Shown here one piece after another: positions 22,437-32,042 of a DNA stretch of 64,000 nucleotides. Positions within the stretch are counted from its first letter, which is position 1, and each line of letters begins with the position of its first letter. Below the pieces are notes generated by a model. It was not told where the DNA came from. It was given only the letters and a program-made list of their open reading frames with translations, and did no database searches. The translations under genes and the position numbers were made by a program. The DNA comes from Cyanodermella asteris (taxonomy: Eukaryota > Ascomycota > Lecanoromycetes > Ostropales > Stictidaceae), in NCBI GenBank assembly GCA_900618795.1, contig UYJD01000006.1:912785-976784 (forward strand), given 5' to 3'.

Positions 22437-23161
22437 ATGGGGGGCTTCTACGGGGGGGAGGGCGGAGGCTTGTCCGGATGCGGTCGTGGTCAAGGAGGAG
22501 AGTTTGGCGTTCGAGTTACTCGGGGGAAAACGTGGGTTTCGAGGTCGGGGGCGTTGGTGGAGCCACTGGCGGTGGGGTGGCATGGCGTTTTTTGCGATGA
22601 AGGGGGTTGGAGGTGGAGAGTGTTGTGTTGGTTTTGGGCGGTGGACCGGTGGGATGCGCGGTCGTGTTGGCGTTGAAGGGCAAGGGCGTCGAGACGGTCG
22701 TGGTGTCTGAGGCGAGGGCGGAGATATTGAGGGAGATTGGGGTCGAGGTGGTGTGTAATCCACTCCAGGAGTAGGTGGAAGAGAAGGTCATGGAGGTTAC
22801 TGCACGGCGGGGCGTGGATGCTGTTTATGAGTGCTCTGGCGTCCCAGCTGCGTTTGGAATGGCGTGCAATGTGGTTAGGGTCAGGGGTCAGATTGTGAAT
22901 TTGTCGATATGGTCTTCGGGAAGGCCTTTCAATCTCATGGGCGCTCTGATGTGAAAGGAAGCTTCGCTCTTGTTTGTCATGGCGTACAATCACGGCGACT
23001 TTCGAGCCGTGATCGATGCACTGGCTAGCAGCAAGATGGGCAATGCGAAAGCTATGATAACGAAACGGATTGCATTGGATAAGTTGGTCGAGGAGGGGTT
23101 GGAAGCTTTGCATGATCCGGATATTGCTCACTGCAAGATATTGGTGGATCCGTCTCTGTGA
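22437..23161 (+). pseudogene. Zinc alcohol dehydrogenase remnant, butanediol dehydrogenase-like, 5' truncated
   Basis: The plus strand carries the C-terminal two-thirds of a medium-chain zinc alcohol dehydrogenase. Blocks in order: GFYGGEGGGLS, DAVVVKEESLAFEL, ALVEPLAVGWHGVF, then VLVLGGGPVGCAVVLALKGK (the NAD-binding Rossmann GGGPVG), AVYECSGVPAAFGMA, MAYNHGDFRAVIDALASSKM and the usual tail HCKILVDPSL. This best resembles fungal BDH1-type (R,R)-butanediol dehydrogenases, which interconvert acetoin and 2,3-butanediol. The blocks change frame at least twice before 22625. In-frame stops lie at 22772-22774 (TAG) and 22952-22954 (TGA). The catalytic-zinc N-terminal part is missing, replaced by repeat-like DNA and the gap. 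It is clearly non-functional. Confidence 0.8.
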
Positions 23162-23207
23162 GATATAAACTTGCAGACACTGTTTCTGTAAAACGAATCG
23201 ACCGATA

Positions 23208-25279
23208 TTATTTATAGTGTGGTCTCGGAACATTGTCATAGTACGGGACCACGACAACATTCTTATCATCGGTGTTCCCGACCATCGCCAACGTCCCCGG
23301 ATGAATCGGGTGCGAGCTCGTAATGATCTCCAACAACGCTGGCTTGCCTGCCAGCGCACTCTCCGCCGCATCGATATCCGCAGGCTTGCTCACACGCTCA
23401 GAAACACAGCCCAAGCCTTTCGCAACAGTACTGAAGTCCATCTCCGGGCTCAGCATTGCCGCTGGCCGCGCCTCAGAAATCTTACCAAACATGACCTCTT
23501 GCCCGCCCTTGCTCATTCCCAGCAGTGGTTATTGCAGACGATGGTGAGGACTTTGGCTCCGAACCGGGCGTATGTGTCAAGCTCGGCGAGGTGCATGCCC
23601 GCGGAGCCATCGCCCTGGATGTTCACGACCAGTCGATTTGGCTCCGCAACGCTAACACCGAGCGAATAGCCCCAGCCATTGCCGAGAAATCCGAGGTACC
23701 CGCACGAGAAAATCACTCGCTTTGGGCGGAGGAATTCGCTGGTCATGACGGTCCAGCCGCCGCATTCGCCGCCGTCTGCGAGACGCGTCAGTCAGGTCGA
23801 TGGGGGCCATGGTGAGGTTCCCGTCAGCTGCTTTTGCGGGCTGGAAAATAAAGCGAAGTGCGTGCCTCCGTTGATTCTAGGATTGACGCCATGTCAAGTC
23901 TGATAAATTTGGGCCATTGATTGGTGACATGAGATCGAAGACAAAAGAAGTCTCGTTCGGAGATCCAATGCGAGAAAAGATCATGGTATAAGAACCAGAC
24001 ATTTGGCCAGACATGACTCACCGATAGATAGCGTTGCATCTTCAGGAATCGAAGAAAACGCTCGTTTCAAGGCATGATACGGATGCACCTTCCCAGGTTC
24101 ATACTCTTCGTTGTCCTTCTCCTGCGGCATCGGGCTTGTTTTCAAAGCCATGGCCACCTTGACCCACTCAAGGGACGTTGTGTAGCCAACATCAGCCAAG
24201 TCATCGGCCAGCGCAGCCATTGCAGGTTTAGCATCCGCAGTGATGCCAAGATGAATGTCATGAGCTCTTCCGATCTCGCCCGAATCTACATCCACCTGGA
24301 TGTATTGACAAACATCAGGATGCGGCACGCACGGAGAGCTTCGTCCGCCAAGGAAGAACCCAGTACGGGCACCCAGCAGGACAACGAGATCCGGATCTGG
24401 ATGGTTGATTGCCTTGAGACCGCTCAACAGATTCGCGACTCCGCCTCGGAGGGGATGCTTGTTCGGCAATGCACCGGAGTACTCGTTACTGTGGAATGTG
24501 GGGATCTGAGCTTTCTCGATGAAGTTGTGGAAGCCAGTGTCCTCTTCTAATCCCCTAGCTCCTGCGCCAGTAACGATGACAGGTCTCTTCGAGGCTGAGA
24601 ACATCTGGACTGCTTTACGTATTGCGACTGGATGCGGTCCTGGCGGATACGATCGGTTCATTCGGATAGAGCCCCAGGAAATACGCTTCGGATCTACTGG
24701 AGAAAACAGAACTTCAATTGGGAAGTCGATCAAAGCTGGCCCAGGCGGACTCGCAGTAGCCATGTGGAATGCATGGGATACGAGTCGTGAAATCTCTTCT
24801 GCATGCACGCAGCGATGAGTGAAACGTGTGATGGGCTTGCTGACGACAACTTGATCGTGAAACCCTTGTAGCACGTTCATCTCGGCGTCGCGCTGTGGTG
24901 ATGAGCTCGTAATGCAGAAGATTGGACTTCTATCAGCGAAAGCGGTCGAGATGCCAGGCAAGGCGTTTCCAAACCCGGAATTTGCAGTGAAGAAGCAGAC
25001 ACCGACCTCACCTTTGACTTTGGCGTAGCCTTCGGCCGCCTGGACCGCCACCGTCTCATGTCGTGTATCAACGAGGCGTATTCCGCTGTCGTGGGCTCCC
25101 ATCAAGAAGGCATCGAGATGGCCACCATGAAGACCAAAAGCAACGCTCACACCCAGATGGCGGAGGGATTGAGCGAGGAGGTCACCACCATTGAATTCTC
25201 TCCCTTTCGGCATAGATAGTTGGGGATAAGTTGAAGTACCATTTGTAGTCGCCATTGTACAGATGTATGACACAGTCAA
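23208..25279 (-). pseudogene. Thiamine-diphosphate enzyme, benzaldehyde-lyase-like, with an apparent frameshift
   Basis: Exon 1 is 24022-25279 (start at 25279 or MATTNG at 25255); intron 23776-24021 (246 bp, GTGAGT..CGCAG) joins LSI to DGGECGGW. The N-terminal domain closely follows bacterial benzaldehyde lyase: FGLHGGHLDAF, VDTRHETVAVQAAEGYA (with the glutamate that activates ThDP) and GFHDQVVVSKPITRFTHR. The ThDP/metal site IQGDGSAGMH..CNNHCW is complete. The family makes or breaks C-C bonds in acyloins and 2-keto acids. After CNNHCW the frame slips at the G run 23518-23520: one more G would continue into GMSKGGQEV and the rest of the domain to 23208. As written the protein loses about 105 residues. 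A homopolymer sequencing error is possible, but damaged neighbours favour real decay. Intact length would be about 608 residues. Confidence 0.78.
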
Positions 25280-25281
25280 TC

Positions 25282-25339
25282 ACGAATTCGCCCAAGAACT
25301 CGAGAGTACGAATTCATCACCACAGTCAGAAACGAATTC
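25282..25339. repeat. Three spaced ACGAATTC motifs
   Basis: ACGAATTC occurs at 25282-25289, 25308-25315 and 25332-25339, at 26 and 24 bp steps, just upstream of the ThDP gene start. Regular spacing near two helical turns suggests clustered factor sites, but no known factor is assigned. Confidence 0.45.
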
Positions 25340-25377
25340 ATACAAGGCCATCGGTCCAGGGTATCGATAGCCGATGG

Positions 25378-25405
25378 TGTGAGGGGTCTTCAGTTTCCCC
25401 TCACA
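25378..25405. promoter_or_regulatory. Perfect 9-bp inverted repeat containing AGGGG
   Basis: TGTGAGGGG (25378-25386) and CCCCTCACA (25397-25405) form an exact inverted repeat with a 10-base spacer. Each arm contains AGGGG/CCCCT, the core of the fungal stress response element. It could be a dimer operator, or two opposed stress sites. Confidence 0.45.
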
Positions 25406-25972
25406 GTGCAACTAACGATCTGAGATGAGCCGCATCTCCGATGTGGGACTGTTTCGGCTAGGAATCTCGGGGATGCCGACGCCTCTCGTAACGACGAGGT
25501 TGGACGCGGAGTCTCACACCTGCCATTGGTCGCGTGCGAGGCCAAGACTGAGCCTGCGTGGACATGAGCATGATGTGCGTCAAGGATGGTCGTGAGCTGT
25601 CGAAGTTCGAGGGTTATTTGCGGCCCGCACAGTGCCTCGGCTGCATGGTATTGGCCGCCAATCGAGCCCCTTCACGATGTACTGATGCATGAGCATGGTA
25701 AATGTGAGTTAGTGCGGCGGAACGGGCTGTATATAGGTAATGGGAGTGTTCGCTGGCATCTTCAGTGCCACCACTGTTCGGGCCTCACGATCGTATGACG
25801 ACCAATGCCCTCACAACAAGTTGGCGCTAGACATGGTCGCCGCGTGGTACCACGGCATCTGCTTGCCGACCTTAATTGTGGACGAGACCATGTCCCTGCA
25901 CCATTGCATGTATAAAGCTCAAGCGCTTCCTTATGACTCCTTCGATACATCTACCACACAGCCCAGCAAATA

Positions 25973-26932
25973 ATGCCGGAGTTTACAGTTGCTGATGCCG
26001 ATTTGGCACCTTTGAAAGGCAAAGTGGTTGTCGTTACAGGATGCGCCAGTGGTATCGGTCTGGCGGCTGTGAAGGAATTGCTGAAAGTTGGAGCGAAGGT
26101 CGTAGGCGGAGACCTATCGGTGACCAAGCCGGGCGTCGATGATCCGAACTTTGAATATGTCCAAGTCAACGTGACCGACTGGAAAGCCTTGCGTGATCTG
26201 TTCAAGCGCGCAATTGACAAGTTCGGGCACATTGATCATGTCTTTTCAAACGCAGGTACGTGAAAGCTCAAAGGCTTTGCAGTGATAGCTGAAGCGTGTA
26301 AAGGAATCTCGACACGCATGGACTTGCTCAAAGACGAATTTGACGAGAATGGCGAGCTCCAGAGACCGAACCACCAGACATTCGACGTCAACTTGACAGC
26401 CGTGGTCGATACGGTCAAGCTAGGTATCCACCACATCCGCAAGAATTCTGCAGGTGGCAGCATCGTGATCACAGCATCTGCATCCTCGTACCAACGCTTT
26501 TGTCACTACGACTATGCATGATCCAAGCATGCAGTACACGGGCTCGTGCGAGGTCTGTGGTCCGAGATTGGTCCCAACACCGACGTCCCTGTACGGATTA
26601 ATGGTCTCAATCCAAACTTTACCGAAACTGGTATTCTCGACAAGCCGTTCTTTGAGAAGGCGGGCATTCTATGTCAACCTGCTGAAATCCCAGCCAGGTC
26701 AGCCATGATTTGCATGGCAGACGAGTCGCGGCATGGAGAGATGATTCTCACCAATTAGGGAAAGTACTTTGAGCTTGAATCGCACTTGCTCAAGGCGAGT
26801 CAAGAGATTTATCTCAGTACTCCGGGTGTTGAGCCAGTGACTCGATCGCTAGCAGAGGACTTCGACATCATACTGAAGGCATATTCAGAGGCCGCTGGAT
26901 GGAAAGAGAAGTCGGCAGGTCGAGATGTCTGA
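25973..26932 (+). pseudogene. Short-chain dehydrogenase/reductase with two in-frame stops
   Basis: Exon 1 is 25973-26255 and exon 2 is 26304-26932, with a 48 bp intron (GTACGT..AAAG) joining SNAG to ISTRMDLL. The NAD(P)-binding motif TGCASGIG (TGxxxGIG, about residues 23-30) and SNAG are present, then VNLTAVVDTVKLGI and the serine block GGSIVITASAS. The catalytic YxxxK is interrupted: Tyr-Ala, then TGA (26519-26521), then Ser-Lys. The same frame continues as KHAVHGLVRGLWSEIGP to a second stop, TAG (26756-26758), and again as GKYFELE to 26932. Unbroken, it would be 303 residues, normal for a classical SDR. It faces away from the ThDP gene across a shared promoter and probably worked on the same substrate chain (inference). 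Confidence 0.85.
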
Positions 26933-27056
26933 GGCGATTTCCTGATCTGTTACCACATGGCAGATAGCCTACATAGCCAGGCATATCGCAGCTCCGTCAA
27001 TCAATTTTCAACAAATACGTGTGGCGTGTATCCAGTATTTTCAAGACTCGGGTGCT

Positions 27057-28217
27057 TCATTTTCGCAGCTTCGCCAATGCGGCCTCAATACCCTCGCTTA
27101 ACTGAGGCTCTTCACGTCTCGGTATCGACGTGGGATTAACAGCAGTTGCTCCGGTGTTGCTACTCCTGTCGGGAGCTATTGCGGCTGAAGGTGCATTCTC
27201 GGACATGAACAGGGCTTCCTCTTCGTCTTCTCCAGGTTCCCATGCTGGAACAGCACTCTGGACATGAACATCGTCAGTGCTCGTCCTTGCCCGCTTGCGT
27301 AAATGATCTGGCCCGTTGACAACCCCTGGGGTGCCTCTACTGCCTCGACTGGCACCCAGACTGCTAATTTCGTCCGGTCTGAGAGTTCCGATTCGCCGCA
27401 CGTCATCACCAGCTCCCTCTCTGTCCCAGCCGACCTTCTTCGTTGCGCGACCGATTCGGAATGGCTCATTGACAGTCCCAACGAACCGCTCAACCTTCTT
27501 CTCGCCCCATCCGGGGATGATGACAATCTCTTCTCGATCTGCATTGACCGCATTCCGTATGCTGCCAAAGTTGCTGACCAAGCTGATTGCATCCGTTTTG
27601 TTGACACCACGTGGGGTTGTGATGAATTCTTGCATATGCTCGGCGAAGCTGGCTGCTTTCGCACCTTTGATAGCGCTGGCGTCTGCTCGTTCGAACGATT
27701 TGTAAGCCTCAAGATAGCGTGCTGCCTCTCGCGCCGACCAACAAAGCATCAGTGTGAGGTTGTTGACGAGGCTGGTCTTTGCAAGCTCGCGGAGAGGCTC
27801 TTCATGGTTGTCGATATCCACCATGGTCAATAGTACGCGTAGATTATACTTGCCAGCGAGACCACGGATGCGGCCGTAGATGTATTCTGGGTGTAGGCGG
27901 TGGTATTTCAGGGAGAGGAACAAAGCACAGGTCGTCGCACCAAGGACATAGTCCGCTGGAGTATCGGTGTACTCCCATGGCATTGATGTGATGTGACTCA
28001 GGATAGGATTACCCTTCTGACGTGGTGAAACGAGGACTGCGGACGGTAGGGCGCGTTGTGGCAAGGCTTGGGGTGTGGGTTGTTGCACTTTGGTGGCCGG
28101 AGTCGACGCGCTGGCAGCTGGATTTCGAGCGTTCTGACCGGATGATGAAGCTCGAAAGTTTGTCTCTGCAGCTTGAAGAGCTGCAAAAGTCTCAGGATCA
28201 TCGAACTCGTCGTCCAT
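27057..28217 (-). CDS. rad10: DNA repair endonuclease subunit Rad10/ERCC1
   Basis: A single exon of about 386 residues from MDDEFDDPETF; an upstream in-frame ATG at 28271 would add 18 residues. The central domain (PILSHITSMPWEYTDTPADY, then LFLSLKYHRLHPEYIYGRI and LLTMVDIDNHEEPLRELAKT) is diagnostic of ERCC1/Rad10. A helix-hairpin-helix region follows: VNKTDAISLVSNFGSI and IIPGWGEKKVERF. Rad10 is the non-catalytic partner of the XPF/Rad1 nuclease, cutting 5' of damage in nucleotide excision repair and trimming flaps in recombination. The C-terminal tail after about residue 260 is low complexity, as in other fungi. The intact frame marks the right border of the decaying cluster. Confidence 0.93.
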   Translation of the reverse strand: MDDEFDDPETFAALQAAETNFRASSSGQNARNPAASASTPATKVQQPTPQALPQRALPSAVLVSPRQKGNPILSHITSMPWEYTDTPADYVLGATTCALFLSLKYHRLHPEYIYGRIRGLAGKYNLRVLLTMVDIDNHEEPLRELAKTSLVNNLTLMLCWSAREAARYLEAYKSFERADASAIKGAKAASFAEHMQEFITTPRGVNKTDAISLVSNFGSIRNAVNADREEIVIIPGWGEKKVERFVGTVNEPFRIGRATKKVGWDREGAGDDVRRIGTLRPDEISSLGASRGSRGTPGVVNGPDHLRKRARTSTDDVHVQSAVPAWEPGEDEEEALFMSENAPSAAIAPDRSSNTGATAVNPTSIPRREEPQLSEGIEAALAKLRK

Positions 28218-29143
28218 ATCATGAGAAGTTGGGCTGGTTTGAGAGTGAATGCAAAAAACCGTCTTCGTCACACGTCATCCCACAGACTGGTCACAACGTG
28301 CGAGGAAAGCGTACTGAGAACGCGTCTCAGGATTTTAGCCTCATAAAAGATCTTTGGGTCTTGAGGCATTGATTCAGCAAAGTGGTGGAAGAAGCGTGAG
28401 AAACGAATTGAAGTGCTTCAGGCTCAGGCGGCAGCGTCATGACGCACTGACCACCCATCAGCAATCACATCAACCACAGTGAACAGAATTGAGGCTTGTT
28501 CGATAGCAGTTCAAATCAATATCTGATTGTAACTCCATGTCATTGCTAGTTGCTTTGCGAGTATTACCAGGTCCAATTGTTGGCGTGCTTGTTCCCCTGT
28601 GTGATTCAAGTTTTGAGCATTATCGGCGGTTTTCAAATTAGCGTAACTATGCAGCGCATTGTAAGTAACCCCGTGTTCCCAATGTGACTCAACAGGTGTC
28701 TAAATTCGTGTACCACTGCTGCTTGCCCGTCTACTTGCGATATATGCAGATTTTCATGCTTAGGGCCTCATTCCAGGTCTGAGGTTTCGCCCGACCTGTG
28801 GGCAATGATGAAGTTTATATTGAATGAGGCTTTTCATCATGGAACCGAGTCAAGTTCGAAGGGCTTACGAGATCTTCGAGATAGAAATGGATGGCTCTCA
28901 CGATAAACGATGGCAACAGTGGCATGTTCGAATTGCAAGCATCACCAGATTGGCTTCATGCTTCTTTACTCTTTATCGTGGACAAGCCTCAAATCTCGAC
29001 ACGCCGGGAGGACCAAGATCGGGTCACGTGAGCTGTCTTTACTTGGTCTCGAATATCAGTGCAAAGTAACTGTCCTACCGGGCTCCATCACTTCGCATGT
29101 TGCGTGCCAATCGACCACTCGCCCTGGAGGTTGGGCATTTGAC
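28218..29143. other. Intergenic, rad10 5' side
   Basis: About 925 bp. Plus-strand frames here (for example 28824-29069) lack any domain, signal peptide or splice support. It should hold the rad10 promoter and the 3' end of the small peptide gene. Confidence 0.45.
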
Positions 29144-29370
29144 TTAGCAGCAAAGGTCAGGGCAATTGATGTTCGTGCAGCACTGGGATTTGTCAGCCAT
29201 GAAACCAATCTGGCGGCACTAGCATGAATGCTCACATCAGGGCAGTTGACCATGCACGCGGCGGGACAGGCGCGACGCCACATCTTCATGTCGCGACCTG
29301 CGACGGGAACGGCGGTCACGGAGACAGCTGCGGCTGTGACGAATACAGCGACGATCGATGAGAGCTGCAT
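29144..29370 (-). CDS. Small secreted cysteine-rich peptide precursor (57 aa, 8 Cys, Kex2-type site)
   Basis: Exon 1 is 29236-29370 and exon 2 is 29144-29182. The 53 bp intron (29183-29235) has GTGAGC, a CTGAC branch site 13 bases before its end, and CCCAG. Splicing gives 57 residues: a signal peptide (MQLSSIVAVFVTAAAVSVTA), a short pro-part, the dibasic Kex2 site WRR at 31-33, and a 24-residue mature peptide (34-57). That peptide has eight cysteines at 35, 39, 43, 46, 47, 52, 56 and 57 (C-x3-C-x3-C-x2-CC-x4-C-x3-CC) with a repeated NCPD-x-CC unit, and ends on CC. Without splicing the frame gives a 104-residue protein with few cysteines, so the spliced form is far more convincing. Function unknown; secreted disulfide-rich effectors or signalling peptides share this plan. 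It lies 402 bp from a divergent HET gene. Confidence 0.7.
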
Positions 29371-29772
29371 TATGAGTTGTGTGTGCAGGAATGAGGTTGT
29401 GATGGTAAATGGGTTTCAGACCACGGATGCGGGGCTAGCTTTATGCATGAAAGCTGAAACCTTTCTATCTTCTTTGACCAAAGACTGTTACCAGTACCCG
29501 GACAATATCTGGCTTATAATCGCCTATACAGTAAGGCGTGCAAGATTGCAATAGTCCTTCTTATCTTTCCAGTAATCACGCGGCAGAACCAGTTGGGGTA
29601 TCTACGGAACGGCAGGTGAGTGGCAGGTAAGGTAACAATCGGAGACGCGCTAGTTCAGTCCTAAGAGAACGGCTGAGAGCTCTGTATCCTCCCACTTGCA
29701 CCTCTCGTGCATAGCCTAGCCAAGCCAACGAGGTAATCTGCAGCAAAACCACATCGGACTTGATAAGAGATC
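29371..29772. promoter_or_regulatory. Divergent promoter, secreted peptide and HET gene
   Basis: 402 bp between the two start codons. AT-rich words such as CTTATAATC (29513) and CTATACAGT (29524) are present. Co-regulation is possible but not shown. Confidence 0.4.
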
Positions 29773-32042
29773 ATGTCGGCGAAAGAAATCTACGAGAGCT
29801 TGAAGTCCATGCGCGCCGACTCGCGCGACGCCGCCCGCCGCAAGCAGAAGCTGAAGGAAAACAGGCCCGGTCCCCAACATGCGCAGACGTGGCACGGCAA
29901 ATTGGTGTCCAGAGCTCAAAATGCAACCTCAAGCTTGCTGAGGTCGAACACGGACACGGACAATTTCGCACAGCATCCGCCCAAAGTGGGGGCGGTCGTC
30001 GATACTTGGGACGGAGACGACCAGATCGCAGCCTTTGCGAATGTAAGTTGTCAACCCCTGTCACGGGAAATCTTAGGACTGAGCCCGTTTGTGTACAGGA
30101 AAGTCAATTCGGCGAGCCAACCGGAGAGGCTTTCACATATCCTGATGCCTTGGTCCCCGTAGATGGGGAGCAGTTGAGGTTGCTGGAGATCCTTCCGGGG
30201 CAACCCAAGGACCGCATTCGATGCAAGCTACGAACCGTGGCGTTGAAGCAAGCCCCGCCTTACCATGCGCTCTCGTACACATGGGGTTCCGAAAAGCATC
30301 TCGTTGGAATCGTCATTGGCGACGGTCAAGTCCTGAAGGTGACACCCAATCTGCGGTCAGCCATGCGACATCTGAGATGCAAGGACGAGAGCATAAACCT
30401 GTGGGTCGATGCAGTGTGCATAAATCAAGACGACAATGACGAAAAAAGCTGGCAAGTCGACCTGATGAAGAAGTTCTACCGACAGTCTTCGAAGACCTTC
30501 ATCTGGCTCGGTCCGGCGGACGATGACCTCTTCATAGCCTTCAAGTCTTTTCACATTCTCGCCCGCGCCGAGGAGGCTGAGCGGCGCGGGGTTACCAATA
30601 GACCGGCTCAAGATCTGGAATGGGAGCCCGAAGACAAGGCACACGCGATCGGGTGCTTGGGCGCAGAAAGCGGCTTGAGCTGGAATACAGCCGCGATTCA
30701 TTTTCTGGCCAAGCCTTGGTTTCATCGAGTTTGGACCTGTCAGGAAGCTGTTCTCTCGCCTTCAGCCGAGGTGAGATGCGGGCTGGAGAGCTTCGAATGG
30801 GACGACTTTCAGCGAGCAGTCCATTACGGCTTTGAGAAGCGTTTGTTCACGGAGCAGACGCTTCAGATGGTGTTCCTGAATGCTGATATAGACACAGCCG
30901 GCGTCATACCTGTCAGGCAGGCGGGCGATCCGAATGACCCGGCTAATCTGCTTTTAGAGCACTTGATCTGCTTTCGCCGCCGACAGGCATCTCTGCCAGC
31001 GGACAAGGTATTCTCTCTGCTTGGCTTCGTGGATAGGGTCCGTGAGATCGGCATCCAAGCAGATTACAGTGCAACAACAGACGAGTCGTTTCACAAAGTG
31101 ACAGTTCAGGTCCTTAAACACACGACGCATCTCGACATATTGGGGGCTGTTGTCGTTGACCCGGCTCGTGCCCTGTCCTTGTCCTGGATCGCAGATTGGA
31201 GGAACGAAGGTGTCATCGTGGAGCCCTTTCGCCGTCACAGGAGGAAAGATGAAAAGTCGAGGCACGCATCAGGTTTGTCTGTGTCAACTGTAAGGTTTGA
31301 GGACAATAACACGACGCTTGTCTTATCGGGCCATGTTATGGGTAGAATAGAAGCTATCAGTGAGGCTCTCCCCGCTCGAACAGCCGACGAGGTTGATCTT
31401 ATGGAATCTCTTCTCAAAGGCAAAGACGAGTCCCCCGACTCAGACGACTGGCGCCAGCTATGGAGGGACATAGGCAAGCAGTTTGGCGAGCTAGGTCAGT
31501 ACGTCAGGCTACCGATCAACTGGCTCGCTCAAACCATCGCCGTCCTCATGAAGTGGGAGAAGTTCGCCGGCGTCGAGCGTCGCAACAGCATCTCCAGCCG
31601 CAAATACTGGCAGACGCTGTGCGCTGAGCAATATATCGACAACGACGAGGCGTTGACGGAACGGGAGTTCTACAAGTGGTATGACTCGCTGGCGGACAGC
31701 CGAAGCCTCATGCGGCTACCATTGGGGATTGCATCCAAGAGTCCGACGGTCATCTTCTTGGCTCACATGAAGTCTACATGGAAGATGCTTTCGCGGTTTC
31801 CGGAGGTGATGGTATTGGCCTCTGGTCGGAGGCTGGCGAGGGTTGGTGGGAAGCTTGCGCTGGTCCCGCCCGCTGCGATGACGGGCGACGAGATACTGTT
31901 GTGTAAGGGAGGAAAGGTGCCGCTGGCTGCGAGGCGGTTTGGTTCACACTGGATGATTCTAGGTGAGTGCTACGTGCACGGGGGTGCAATGCAGGGTAGC
32001 TTCTTCTCAGAGAATCTCTGCCAGGATCTATATTTCAGGTGA
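29773..32042 (+). CDS. HET-domain (heterokaryon incompatibility-like) protein
   Basis: Exon 1 is 29773-30042; intron 30043-30098 (GTAAGT..GTACAG, 56 bp) leads to exon 2, 30099-32042; total 737 residues. The HET domain (about 115-290) shows the family blocks LRLLEILPG, YHALSYTWGS, LWVDAVCINQDDNDEKSWQV, FYRQSSKTFIWLGP and FHRVWTCQEAVLS. The rest has the usual tail of this class, ending RRFGSHWMILGECYVHGGAM. HET-domain proteins can trigger cell death when fungal strains fuse, and many are thought to act in innate immunity-like recognition; no partner can be named here. The N-terminal 90 residues are basic, then variable. Frame and splice sites are intact. Confidence 0.88.

Larger units (their letters stand above)
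25280..25972. promoter_or_regulatory. Divergent promoter between ThDP enzyme and SDR
   Basis: A 693 bp space between two outward-facing genes of the putative cluster. It holds three ACGAATTC words and a perfect inverted repeat (separate entries), both close to the ThDP start. A shared control region for the two enzymes is likely (inference). Confidence 0.5.

Noticed and set aside
22022-22438. 138-residue minus-strand gene in GC-rich DNA
   Set aside because: Open because of base composition; resembles no family and borders a gap.
29056-29370. Unspliced 104-residue secreted protein
   Set aside because: A good 53 bp intron gives a far more structured Cys-rich ending.
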